NCBI GenBank assembly: GCA_902780565.1
Contig: CACZGD010000027.1
Span: 1-41,620 of the forward strand
Direction of reading: 5' to 3'
Origin: Oscillospiraceae bacterium
Lineage (GTDB): Bacteria; Bacillota; Clostridia; Oscillospirales; Acutalibacteraceae
Length of the DNA stretch: 41,620 nt
The position numbers were made by a program, and so were the translations under genes. Every line of letters starts with the position of its first letter. Position 1 is the first letter of the stretch. Shown one piece after another: positions 9,128 through 17,677 of the stretch. The notes beneath the pieces were generated by a model that had not been told where the DNA came from, searched no databases, and saw nothing but the letters and a program-made list of their open reading frames with translations.

Positions 9128-11146
9128 TCACAGAACCTTCCTTACTGTTTCAGGGCTGTAGGTGGCGAAGATTTGGTCGAAGTTGGTGGCGACGCTGTCG
9201 GAGGCCATGGAGCTGTCGCGCATGACGAAATAATAGGGCTTTTGCTTGGCGATCTCCGTGATGACCTCGTCGGTGACGTCCTTATCGAAGCAGGCGATCA
9301 GGAAGCCGTCGGCAACGTTAAAGACTTTCTTTCCGACGATTTCCGTTTCTTCAATTTTGCTGGAAAGCAAAATGCCGAGGTCGAGCATCACTTGGAACAG
9401 CAGATCTTCCGGCGTGCGGTCTTCTTTGATATTGTCCACAGCGGTATCAAACAGGGACCGCGTTGTATCCTCTGGGGAATAATACACGTCCTTCATGTTG
9501 GAGGAATCCAGTTTCAGAACACGGAAACCAATATCGAGATTTTGCGTTGTCAAAGGCCGTTCTTCTTTAATCTTTTTTCCCGCTCTGCGAATACGCTCTT
9601 TACTTATCTCACATATATTATGAGGACAGCAAAGCGAATCCAACAGTTCAATTGCACATCTTGCGACTTTTTTGCTCTTCTCAGATGATGCTCGGTCAGG
9701 GTCAATCTTTTCTGGTAATTGAACTAATATGAATTTACGTTTCTTTTTTTGGTCAACATTTGCTAAAAACATTGCGTGAGCAGTTGTTCCAGATCCGGCG
9801 AAAAAGTCAAGAACAATATCACCATCATCTGTTCCACAGAATTCTATGAGCCGTTTCAGGATTTCCTCATCTTTCGGATTCTCAAAAACCTTTTCACCCA
9901 TCAAAGTCGCAAGTCGTTTAGATGCCGCTCGACCATCCTGATAAAATACACTATATGGAACACCATATTCATGATCGGACAGATACGATTTTATTGTTGG
10001 TACAGCAGTTTCATCATCACCAAAATTCACTTTTCCATCTGCTATCCATTTCAACAGGGTCTCTTTATTAGTAATCCAACCACGTGAAGGAATTCTTACT
10101 GGCTTATGTGTGATCGGATGAAGTATTTCGTATTTCGGTCCACCTCCACCTGGCCATGAAATATCAGATGCAAAATAAATACCACAATTATCGACTTTAT
10201 TATAATGAGAATGATCTTTTGCGGGATGGCCATCAGGAAGAGCTTTATACCATTTTTTCAGTTCAGATTCTATTATCTTTGTGTTCGTTCCATATTGTCT
10301 CTTTAAAATTTCATATTCCGAGTATATTTCCTCCAGTCCTTGCTTTCTTTCTCTCCAAGTAATTTTATTATCCTTGATATATTGTGCGTTCTTGAAATAA
10401 CACAAGATATATTCGTGAGAAACCGAAATATATTTTGAATCGTTTTTCCTTCCTGCAGACCAAATAAGTTCTGCTATAAAATTACTTGCACCAAAAACCT
10501 CATCGGAAATAGTTTTTAACGTATTCACTTCATTTTCATCTATGCTAATAAAGATTGCTCCGTCATCAGTTAATAAGTTTTTGGCAATTTTTAATCGAGG
10601 ATAAATCATATTTAACCAATCCGTATGAAACCGCCCGTTACTGTCGAGATTGGTCACAAGTCGATTGCCCTGATCGTCATACTGCCCACTGTTGGCAAGG
10701 TATTCTCCCGCACTTTCAGCGAAATCATCCTCATATACAAAATCGTTGCCGGTGTTATACGGCGGGTCAATATAGATCATTTTGATCTTGCCAAGATAGG
10801 TTTCCTGCAGGAGTTTGAGCACGTCGAGGTTATCGCCCTCGATATACAGGTTTTCGGTGGTGTCAAAATCCACGCTTTCTTCCCGGCAAGGGCGCAGCGT
10901 GGCGGAAATAGGCGCGTTCGCCAGCAGTATGGACTTCTTCTTATCCGGCCACGTAAACTGATAGCGCTCTTCGTTCCCCTCCACGACAACGGAAGAAAGC
11001 TCTTGTCTGAGCATATCAAAATCAATACACGCCTCCGGCTTTCCCTCTTCGTTCAGCCGCTCCGTCAGACAATTCGGAAACAATTCCCCGATCCGCCGGA
11101 TATTTTCATCTACCTTATTGATTGAGTGCATTTTCAGTTTATCCAT
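9128..11146 (-). CDS. mod: Type III DNA methyltransferase subunit Mod (beta-class N6-adenine)
   Basis: A 672-residue site-specific methyltransferase that recognises the target sequence for the whole Mod-Res complex. Catalytic motif DPPYNTG is at residues 127-133 and the S-adenosylmethionine motif FAGSGTT at 449-455. This order (DPPY first) defines the beta class used by type III Mod. The ~315 residues between them hold the target recognition domain. Base composition is mosaic: the DNA for roughly residues 175-535 (about 9,545-10,620) is clearly AT-rich, while both ends are GC-rich, as expected if the recognition domain has been exchanged. The start is ATG 11146 with AAGGAG upstream, 15 bases after the preceding gene. 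No simple-sequence repeat for phase variation is visible near the start. Confidence 0.93.
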   Translation of the reverse strand: MDKLKMHSINKVDENIRRIGELFPNCLTERLNEEGKPEACIDFDMLRQELSSVVVEGNEERYQFTWPDKKKSILLANAPISATLRPCREESVDFDTTENLYIEGDNLDVLKLLQETYLGKIKMIYIDPPYNTGNDFVYEDDFAESAGEYLANSGQYDDQGNRLVTNLDSNGRFHTDWLNMIYPRLKIAKNLLTDDGAIFISIDENEVNTLKTISDEVFGASNFIAELIWSAGRKNDSKYISVSHEYILCYFKNAQYIKDNKITWRERKQGLEEIYSEYEILKRQYGTNTKIIESELKKWYKALPDGHPAKDHSHYNKVDNCGIYFASDISWPGGGGPKYEILHPITHKPVRIPSRGWITNKETLLKWIADGKVNFGDDETAVPTIKSYLSDHEYGVPYSVFYQDGRAASKRLATLMGEKVFENPKDEEILKRLIEFCGTDDGDIVLDFFAGSGTTAHAMFLANVDQKKKRKFILVQLPEKIDPDRASSEKSKKVARCAIELLDSLCCPHNICEISKERIRRAGKKIKEERPLTTQNLDIGFRVLKLDSSNMKDVYYSPEDTTRSLFDTAVDNIKEDRTPEDLLFQVMLDLGILLSSKIEETEIVGKKVFNVADGFLIACFDKDVTDEVITEIAKQKPYYFVMRDSSMASDSVATNFDQIFATYSPETVRKVL

Positions 11147-11161
11147 AAAAGAATTCTCCTT

Positions 11162-12004
11162 TTAGTCCTTCCATTGATAATTCTTCTTCAATTCTCGAAT
11201 CTCCCCGCTGATGTTAATCTGTTCGTTAATGATAATGACGGAAAGTAAAACATTATATGCTTTATCATACCAATCTTCCAAGTCTTTTTCATTGATTGTA
11301 CGAATGTATTCTTGAGCGTTCTGCCCCTCCTTGTTGTTGTGCCGGATATGGAATTTGTTCAACAAAAAGCCTGCATCAGATTCCAATGCTTTATACCCTG
11401 CTATTTGCAAGCGGTGATCTTTTAACCACGGCTCTATATAAAGACCTATCTGAGAAAGGATTTTTCTCTTTTCCTCTAAATGGCCCTTTTTTGCATAGTG
11501 TGTATATTCAATCAAAGATAGTGCCAAATCGGGGTCATCTGTTAACTCCACTGCAAGTGTAGTTCGTTTATTGTTTTCATCAATTATTAAGTGACCATCA
11601 GATTTTACAATCTTGTGGTTCGTTCGCCTGCAAATCTCCTTTATATTAGAACATATATGGTTATAGATTGAGACTGCAGTCCTCTGTTCTATTTCATATC
11701 CCTCAAAAACATCAAACGAATGCGGATTCAATCCTAACAACAATTCTGCAAATAAGAACAATGTTTCTTCATCATCACTTAGAAAGTCTATTCCCAAATC
11801 ATCTAATAACTCATCAAAACTGTTAGCAGTTCCACGAAAAGGCAATTGCAGGAAGTAAAATGTGTCAACATACTCCTTAAATGAAATTGACCGTTTTGGG
11901 AAACAAATCTCTTTCTCCAGAATGATTGAATGGAGCCTTGAAATCTCTTTTAATACATTAAAATCAAGTTCATTCAAGACCGTATATAAGTTCTTTCGTC
12001 CCAT
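11162..12004 (-). CDS. Uncharacterised 280-residue protein in the restriction operon
   Basis: Not recognised. It is a soluble, mostly helical-looking protein beginning MGRKNLYTVLNELDFNVLKE, with no signal peptide or membrane segment. A basic stretch near residues 222-233 (KFHIRHNNKEGQ) and the helical C-terminus (IIINEQINISGEIRELKK) are the most conspicuous parts. The RHNN patch loosely recalls conserved histidines in HEPN/abortive-infection proteins, but I would not assign that. The ATG at 12004 directly abuts the DUF4391 stop codon with zero spacing, so translation must be coupled. The gene is AT-rich like the Mod recognition domain and unlike the DUF4391 gene, so it may have been swapped in together with the new specificity. 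Confidence 0.7.
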   Translation of the reverse strand: MGRKNLYTVLNELDFNVLKEISRLHSIILEKEICFPKRSISFKEYVDTFYFLQLPFRGTANSFDELLDDLGIDFLSDDEETLFLFAELLLGLNPHSFDVFEGYEIEQRTAVSIYNHICSNIKEICRRTNHKIVKSDGHLIIDENNKRTTLAVELTDDPDLALSLIEYTHYAKKGHLEEKRKILSQIGLYIEPWLKDHRLQIAGYKALESDAGFLLNKFHIRHNNKEGQNAQEYIRTINEKDLEDWYDKAYNVLLSVIIINEQINISGEIRELKKNYQWKD

Positions 12005-12658
12005 CTACTTTACCTCCCGGATTATACGCCTTTGCAATTCTTTTATCTTTTGCGAATATTCAAACTTCTTCTTCGGCTGTTTTTCTGCCCGTGCGAGTTT
12101 TTCCAGCCGGTCGATTTCTTTTTGCAGTTTTTCCCTTGCCTGTGCTTTTTCAACGGCGGCTTTCAGCGTTTCTCCGGCTGTGCTTTTCAGGGCGTCGCCT
12201 GCGATCTGCCGGACAAAGTTCTCATAGACGGCGTCGGTGGTCAGGCCTTCGATCCGGAGCGGGAGCGCTTCTTGGGCCATCCAATCCGTATGATAATACG
12301 CGCCAACCTTGAAAGCGGCGTTCCCGGCGCTGTGCTCTTTATAGGCAGTCCACGCCTGAACCTTGTCTTCATAAGAGAGCAGAAAAACGATATGATAAGG
12401 GATCTCTCGGTCGATCAGCCGCAAGACCGCTTCATCCAGAGAAGGGGCGGAGAGTTTAACGGTGAACACCTCGATCTCCGTCACGGTCTCGCCGGCCTCA
12501 ATATTCAGCGTGGACGGGGCGATCTTGTTTGCCCACCAGATGCCTTGAATCTGCTCCATAAAAGCCCGTCGGATCTGCGGCGTCACCGACAGGTTTTCGT
12601 AAAACTTCTGCTTGGGAATTCTTCGGTTGAATTCTGTAGTCTTGGGAAAAATCACCAT
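12005..12658 (-). CDS. DUF4391 domain protein
   Basis: A 217-residue protein matching DUF4391, recognised by its opening IFPKTTEFNRRIPKQKFYEN, the segment IQGIWWANKIAPSTLNI, a phrase like IPYHIVFLLSYEDKVQAW in the middle, and a charged coiled-coil C-terminus (residues ~165-217, EIDRLEKLARAEKQPKKKFE). The molecular function is unknown. From memory, DUF4391 genes recur between a PLD/SNF2-type helicase and type III mod/res genes, so it is probably a structural or regulatory part of such systems. The coiled coil suggests a protein-protein contact. Its ATG overlaps the stop of the tiny upstream frame (ATGGTGA). Confidence 0.85.
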   Translation of the reverse strand: MVIFPKTTEFNRRIPKQKFYENLSVTPQIRRAFMEQIQGIWWANKIAPSTLNIEAGETVTEIEVFTVKLSAPSLDEAVLRLIDREIPYHIVFLLSYEDKVQAWTAYKEHSAGNAAFKVGAYYHTDWMAQEALPLRIEGLTTDAVYENFVRQIAGDALKSTAGETLKAAVEKAQAREKLQKEIDRLEKLARAEKQPKKKFEYSQKIKELQRRIIREVK

Positions 12659-12760
12659 AATAAATAACTTTCTTCGTTTTGAATAGCGTATTCTTCAGCA
12701 CTTGAACCGGGCTTCACATATAACGTCAATCCGTGGGTTGAACAATCGAAGCCCTTTCAT
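12652..12760 (-). pseudogene. Tiny 35-residue ORF between helicase and DUF4391, apparently frameshifted
   Basis: A near-perfect ribosome site (GGAGGACAACA) precedes ATG 12760, 11 bases after the helicase stop. As written, the ATG frame stops after 21 codons at 12695. A +1 slip at AAAGGGC gives MKGFDCSTHGLTLYVKPG then SSAEEYAIQNEESYLLW and a TGA at 12652-12654 that overlaps the DUF4391 start. The coupling at both ends suggests a real small gene that is either damaged by one base, affected by a sequence error, or recoded. I do not recognise the peptide. Confidence 0.45.
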
Positions 12761-12771
12761 TGTTGTCCTCC

Positions 12772-15700
12772 TTACTTCATCACCAAAAAACAGATCAATT
12801 CAAAATCGTCTAATCCGCTGATGGCCGACGTCAGCGCCGACGTTCCTCCTGCGGAAAACAGACTTGCGATATCGCTTTCTTCTTTCACTTTTACGATAGA
12901 GGATATGGCATCGCTCAGAAGTGCGGAATACCTGCGCATATCCCGGCCGTCTTTTGTCTCTTCGTTGAACGCATGATAAACGTCCGGAATGGGATCGGTC
13001 TTTGTTCTGCAGGCAAGCCGGAAGGCGTCAAGAAGTTTTTTGGGCGACAGGTGATTGACTTCGATCTCGCCGTCGTTCCGGACGTAGACGAGATAGAAGG
13101 GGTGCAGCCGGTTTGTCTGGTCGATGTTTACGGTTCCCGAACGGTTTTTGAGCACAAAGATCACGCCGGGCGGCGTCTGCGGCGTGGCAGGAACAACGCT
13201 GTGAATACCCGCCGGGGCTTTCTCGACGTTGGGGTCGTCTTTGATATAAGAGAGCAGATCCAAGCGGAATTCGTTGAGCCCGAGGTCCATGATCGAAATG
13301 CCGCTGCCCATATCCTCAATATCCACGACCTCTTCCTGCAGCCGTTTGAGCTGCGCTTTGCGGTATTCGAGGTCGGCGATCTCGTCCTGACTCAAAAGGT
13401 TATCGTCACCCGTCGCCGTGATGTTTACGATCTTCATGCGGCTTTCGACGCGTGATTTCAGGTTAATGTACTCGTCTAATGTAACATCCGGCCAGAAATT
13501 GACGAGCTGGATCTGTTGGTTTCTGCTGCCGATACGGTCGATTCGCCCGAACCGCTGGATAATGCGAACCGGGTTCCAGTGAATATCAAAATTGATAAGA
13601 TAGTCGCAGTCCTGCAGGTTCTGACCTTCGGAAATACAGTCGGTGGCGATCAGGACGTCGATGGTGACGTCGTCGTCCGGCATCAGCAAATACTTGTCCT
13701 TTGAGATGGGGGAGAAGCAGGTCAGAACGGTATTCAGATCCGTTTTGCGAAGCCCGGCGTTTGTGCGGCCGTCAACAGACCCTGTCACCATAGCCGTATG
13801 AAGCCCGAATCGCTCCAAAAGGAACGGGGCCAGATTTTGATACAGATATTCCGCCGTATCCGCAAATGCGGTGAACACGATGACTTTTTTGTTCCCCGGA
13901 TTGATGGGCGCGGATACTTTTCCCGCGATCTGCGCCTGAAGACGGTGGAGCTTGGAATCGTATTTGGGGGTGATATCCGCCACCATCTCGATCAGCAGAT
14001 CCAAGGTCTCCTTGTCCCGCTGCAGGCTTTTTCTCCATGTAACGTAATCCATATCGGCAAGGTCTATCTTTACCTTTTTGCCGATCATGAAAAGCTCTTC
14101 CTCTTCACCGTCTTCCGTGTCGAGGTCATAATCCGTAACGTCGATCAGATCAAGCTGCTTTGATCCGCCGCGGAAGCGGTCGATCATGGAAATCGTAGAG
14201 GTAATCAGCTCGTCGATACGATGTACCGTCAAGCGGAAGGCATGCACAGAGCTTTCCAGCCGTTTCATCAGGTTGATCGCCATCAAACGGCGAATACCGG
14301 CTTCACGTCCCTGCTGCGTTAAGCGGTCTTCCTGATCTCCGAAAACGGCGGCATATTTCTGCATACGGCTCGGCTGGATGTAATAGGAAGGCATATATAC
14401 AGAGAGGGACAGCATGTCCAGCTGGCCGTAGATCTCTTTGTATGTTATGGCATTGTTCAAGGACGTCAGCTTCGGATAAACGGAGATCGGCGGCAGCCGC
14501 GTCGGGAAGGTGCCGATATCGACCGTGTTATAATATTTTTGGATATGCTTTCTGGAGCGGGCGATCGTTACGCTGTCGAGCAGCTCAAAGAAATCAAAGT
14601 CGAGCATCGAAAGCAGACGTTCCGTTGTTCTGGCCGTCGGCGGCAGCTTCGACCATGTGGTAAAAGCTCTCTGTGCAGAACGAAAGATTTCGTCGATTGT
14701 ATGCGTTGTATTCAGTTTGTCGTCAAGCAGAGAAGCGTCGCCCTCGTAGGCAAGCTGCAGCTGATTCCTGAGATCGTAAAAGCGGTTATTGACCGGTGTT
14801 GCCGACAGCATCAGGACCTTTGTCTTTACCCCTTTGCGAACGACCTCTTTGAGCAGCTTGTCGTACCTGTTGTCTTTTTTTCGATCGTCCGTCAAGCTGT
14901 TTCCGCCGTTGCGGAAATTGTGTGACTCGTCAATGACTACAAGATCATAGTTTCCCCAGTTGATGCGGGAAAGATCAACGCCGTTGGACGTGCCCTGTCT
15001 GCGATTCAGGTCCGTATGATAAAGAACGGTATAGTTCAGGCGGTCTGCCGCGATGGGGTTATTCAGGTAATTATCTCTGTATGTATTCCAGTTGTTTGCC
15101 AGCTTTTTGGGGCAAAGGACCAGCACCGATTTATTGCGGTTTTCATAGTACTTTATGACTGCAAGCGCGGTGAAGGTTTTGCCGAGACCGACAGAGTCAG
15201 CCAAAATACAACCGTTATATTTTTCGAGTTTATTGATAATGGCAAGCGCGGCGTCCTTCTGGAAATTATACAGCATATTCCAGATCTTGCTGGATTTGAA
15301 ACCTGTCGCTTCGTTGGGAAGAACGTCCTCGCTGATGTCATCGAGAAACTCGTTGAAAATGTTGTAAAGGGTCACAAAGTAAATAAATTCAGGCGAGTTC
15401 TCTTTGTACGCGGCGGAAATGCTTTCGATCACTTCCTGTGTGACGTCTGCAAGCTTTTTCTTGTCATTCCATAGTTCGTCAAAAAGCCGCAGATAATACT
15501 TGTTGTTCTCGTAAGCGTCCGATTTTTGAACCGGGTAATAGGCGTTGTTCCCCCGTTCGCAGCCGAGATCGACGGTTGTAAACCCATTCAACGCCGCATA
15601 AGAAACTGTGTCAACATTCATAAAGCCCATCATATATTCGCCTGTAACATTGGAACGAAATTGGGCTTTTCTCCGGATCCAGTCTGCGCATTCCTGCGCG

Positions 15701-16002
15701 ATCGCCTTCTGACTTAATTCGTTGCGGAGTTTTACCTCAAATTCTGTCCCGTAGAGGCTTTTTTCCCGGTGGAGCTTGGGGATGAAAAACTCCCGGCTTT
15801 CTTTTTTTGTGGAGACTTCCTGCGTAAAAGTCGGAGAGGTGAAAATAAACCGCAAGGCTTCTACGCCTTCCAGTTCCTTTTTGAGCTGCGCGTATGCATA
15901 AATAGAAAAGCAAGCCGCAGCAATGGAAATCTTGCTTCCGGCGTGGATGTTCTCTTGCAAAGAGTCTAAAACCGTTTTGTTGATATTATCCAAAACGTCC
16001 AT
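12772..16002 (-). CDS. PLD-like/SNF2-type helicase of the restriction operon
   Basis: A 1076-residue protein. The N-terminal ~180 residues resemble a phospholipase D-like fold, but the HxK catalytic motif is not visible (GEYMMGFMNVDTVSYAAL occupies the corresponding region), so nuclease activity is doubtful. A superfamily 2/SNF2-type ATPase follows: Walker A ADSVGLGKT (268-276), DESH box (358-361), SATPVNNR, and the C-terminal motif QRFGRIDRIGS. Such proteins translocate on DNA and occur in DISARM (DrmD-like) and in enlarged type III systems. It is the first gene of the operon, behind a consensus promoter and a G-rich ribosome site (GGGGGC). The stop is followed 11 bases later by the tiny ORF. 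No damage is seen. Confidence 0.87.
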   Translation of the reverse strand: MDVLDNINKTVLDSLQENIHAGSKISIAAACFSIYAYAQLKKELEGVEALRFIFTSPTFTQEVSTKKESREFFIPKLHREKSLYGTEFEVKLRNELSQKAIAQECADWIRRKAQFRSNVTGEYMMGFMNVDTVSYAALNGFTTVDLGCERGNNAYYPVQKSDAYENNKYYLRLFDELWNDKKKLADVTQEVIESISAAYKENSPEFIYFVTLYNIFNEFLDDISEDVLPNEATGFKSSKIWNMLYNFQKDAALAIINKLEKYNGCILADSVGLGKTFTALAVIKYYENRNKSVLVLCPKKLANNWNTYRDNYLNNPIAADRLNYTVLYHTDLNRRQGTSNGVDLSRINWGNYDLVVIDESHNFRNGGNSLTDDRKKDNRYDKLLKEVVRKGVKTKVLMLSATPVNNRFYDLRNQLQLAYEGDASLLDDKLNTTHTIDEIFRSAQRAFTTWSKLPPTARTTERLLSMLDFDFFELLDSVTIARSRKHIQKYYNTVDIGTFPTRLPPISVYPKLTSLNNAITYKEIYGQLDMLSLSVYMPSYYIQPSRMQKYAAVFGDQEDRLTQQGREAGIRRLMAINLMKRLESSVHAFRLTVHRIDELITSTISMIDRFRGGSKQLDLIDVTDYDLDTEDGEEEELFMIGKKVKIDLADMDYVTWRKSLQRDKETLDLLIEMVADITPKYDSKLHRLQAQIAGKVSAPINPGNKKVIVFTAFADTAEYLYQNLAPFLLERFGLHTAMVTGSVDGRTNAGLRKTDLNTVLTCFSPISKDKYLLMPDDDVTIDVLIATDCISEGQNLQDCDYLINFDIHWNPVRIIQRFGRIDRIGSRNQQIQLVNFWPDVTLDEYINLKSRVESRMKIVNITATGDDNLLSQDEIADLEYRKAQLKRLQEEVVDIEDMGSGISIMDLGLNEFRLDLLSYIKDDPNVEKAPAGIHSVVPATPQTPPGVIFVLKNRSGTVNIDQTNRLHPFYLVYVRNDGEIEVNHLSPKKLLDAFRLACRTKTDPIPDVYHAFNEETKDGRDMRRYSALLSDAISSIVKVKEESDIASLFSAGGTSALTSAISGLDDFELICFLVMK

Positions 16003-16043
16003 AATCTGCCCCCGTAAAAAAGGATACTAAAACTCTATTTTAT

Positions 16044-16072
16044 ATAATATCAAATAAAATCAAGAATTTCAA
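16044..16072 (-). promoter_or_regulatory. Promoter of the restriction/defence operon
   Basis: Minus strand: TTGAAA (16072-16067), 17-base spacer, TATTAT (16049-16044), about 42 bases before the helicase ATG. It is the only good promoter seen for the eight-gene set; intergenic gaps further down are 0-16 bases. Confidence 0.65.
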
Positions 16073-16326
16073 CGAAAAAGCAGTTTTTATGGGAATTCTG
16101 CAATCTATTTTACGGAATTGAGCGGACGGTTGAATTCAATTGTAGAATCCGGTAAACCATGATGGATCATCAAATTTTACCGATTTCATACATTTTTGGG
16201 CTTTTCAAATGAATAAAAATGGTGTAAAATAGGCGCTGATAAGCTGAATATGCGCAGGCCGAAAAGACGGTCGGGGAAATTTGGTCAAAAATAAAATCCG
16301 GCCGTCTGTTTTGATTGGGATATTCA
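16073..16326. other. Intergenic region between the defence operon and the IS30 element
   Basis: AT-rich DNA with no ORF worth calling. It contains the inverted repeat AGACGGTCGG (16265-16274) and CCGGCCGTCT (16300-16309). On the minus strand this repeat is followed by TTTT, so it may terminate transcripts coming out of the transposase before they reach the operon. Its arms share the AGACGG core with the IS ends, so it may alternatively be an old IS end. Confidence 0.4.
16265..16309 (-). terminator. Possible terminator downstream of the IS30 transposase
   Basis: Arms AGACGGTCGG and CCGGCCGTCT pair with one mismatch across a 25-base loop and are followed on the minus strand by TTTT. The large loop makes this weaker than the other terminators in the window. 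Confidence 0.35.
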
Positions 16327-16343
16327 AAGACGGCTGTCCGGCT
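16327..16343. repeat. Left terminal inverted repeat of the IS30 element
   Basis: 17 bases matching the right repeat at 15 positions; it lies 14 bases beyond the transposase stop codon. Confidence 0.65.
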
Positions 16344-16356
16344 GGGCGTAATCAGT

Positions 16357-17664
16357 TTACGGTTTGAAAAGTGCTGGATTCAATTGGACGTAGTCGGGAG
16401 TGACATACGTCAGGCCAAGAGAATCCAGTACTTTTTTATCTATCAGAAGCGCTGCAAGCTCATACGGAGAATGTCCGTTGAGGGAATCTCTTTTGGTGGC
16501 GTTGATGTGGTTCATCAAAAGGCGAACCTGTTCCGGCTTGAGCCAGTGCATACTGACGCCCTTTGGAATGACGTAACGAATATATTCATGGTTGCGTTCC
16601 AAACGGGATTTTTGATTTGACTGCTGCGGATCACAATAGAAAACGCGCGTGCGAAGCTCTCCGTCCGGGGTGCATTCGATACCCATGGAATCCTTAAACT
16701 CCGCGCCGTTATCAGTAAGAAATACCGGAAAGGTTTTTCGAAAAAGTTCCACCCCGAGTCTTTCAGTCAGTTCGTTGAACAAGCGAACAACAGCCGCCGA
16801 CGTACAATCCGGTAAAAGGAAAATCAGCATCAGCCCGGAAGACCGGAAAAGCATCGTCAAAAGGCACGGCCCCTTTTTCCGGGTTCCCTTGACGGTATCC
16901 ATTTCAATGACGTCTGTTTCCGGATTTGCCGCAACAAAGTTTTCAAAATGCCGATAGGTCCTGCCGCTGCGATATTTGTAGTCGTTGTTTTGCTTCACTT
17001 TTGCCTTTTTTCGTTTCTTGTAACGGATTTTTCTCGGCAGATCCATTGTTTTCGCGTCAAGATACCCTTCTGCGATATACTTGTAGAGCGTTGTCCGGCA
17101 GACGCCGATCTCTTCGGCGTGCGTTGCGTATATGTGGCTGAGCGACTGATGCTGTAAAATGAGAGGGGAAACAAGTTCATTCAGCCGCTGCAATTCCTCC
17201 CGGGTCAGATTGATCCCTTTTCTGGAATCTGTGAGCTTTTTCTCGTACAGCCGCTGTGCGTCCTTTGCCCGGTAAACCTTTTTATCAAGATGACAGCCGA
17301 TCCGATTCGGGCAGCCATTGCATACGTATGGCGGTTTATCCAGTTTTTCACACCGTCCCGGAACTCTCCTTCTGCATACCGTCGTGCAGTCTACTGCGGA
17401 GCAGTTCTTGCAGAACGACGTGCAATCCGTACCGATACACAGATCGCTTCTTCGGCAATTCTTTACATATTTACAGTCTACAGGATAGGCTTTTCGCTCC
17501 GCAAAGCCTATGGCTTTCTTGACCTCTTTTGCGATTGTTGAAGGATCTCTGTGAAGTTCTCCGGCAATCAGAGTAAAGGTTTTTCCGTCGCACAACCCCT
17601 GTTCGATCGTGATCCGATCGGATAAACTCATATGATAGTTCACGTCTGTCGTCTTCTTTTTCAT
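16357..17664 (-). CDS. IS30-family transposase
   Basis: A 435-residue DDE transposase. The N-terminal helix-turn-helix is recognisable (LSDRITIEQGLCDGKTFTLI ... RDPSTIAKEVKK). A Cys-rich stretch (~60-130; CKNC, CRRRVPGRC, CNGCPN) looks like a zinc-binding insert found in some clostridial IS30 proteins. The catalytic triad is complete: D in VIEMDTVKG (~252-260), D in LTDNGAEF (~341-348), E in SRLERNHEYIR (~376-386). The start is ATG 17664 with AAGGAGG upstream. Length is at the long end of the family because of the Cys-rich insert. It appears intact, so the element may still be active. Confidence 0.93.
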   Translation of the reverse strand: MKKKTTDVNYHMSLSDRITIEQGLCDGKTFTLIAGELHRDPSTIAKEVKKAIGFAERKAYPVDCKYVKNCRRSDLCIGTDCTSFCKNCSAVDCTTVCRRRVPGRCEKLDKPPYVCNGCPNRIGCHLDKKVYRAKDAQRLYEKKLTDSRKGINLTREELQRLNELVSPLILQHQSLSHIYATHAEEIGVCRTTLYKYIAEGYLDAKTMDLPRKIRYKKRKKAKVKQNNDYKYRSGRTYRHFENFVAANPETDVIEMDTVKGTRKKGPCLLTMLFRSSGLMLIFLLPDCTSAAVVRLFNELTERLGVELFRKTFPVFLTDNGAEFKDSMGIECTPDGELRTRVFYCDPQQSNQKSRLERNHEYIRYVIPKGVSMHWLKPEQVRLLMNHINATKRDSLNGHSPYELAALLIDKKVLDSLGLTYVTPDYVQLNPALFKP

Positions 17665-17677
17665 GGCTTCCTCCTTA

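Noticed and set aside
4312..16002. Classifying the operon as DISARM or BREX
   Set aside because: The methyltransferase and SNF2-type helicase recall class 1 DISARM, but drmA, drmB and drmC are absent and a true Res is present; no BREX pglZ or brxC is seen.
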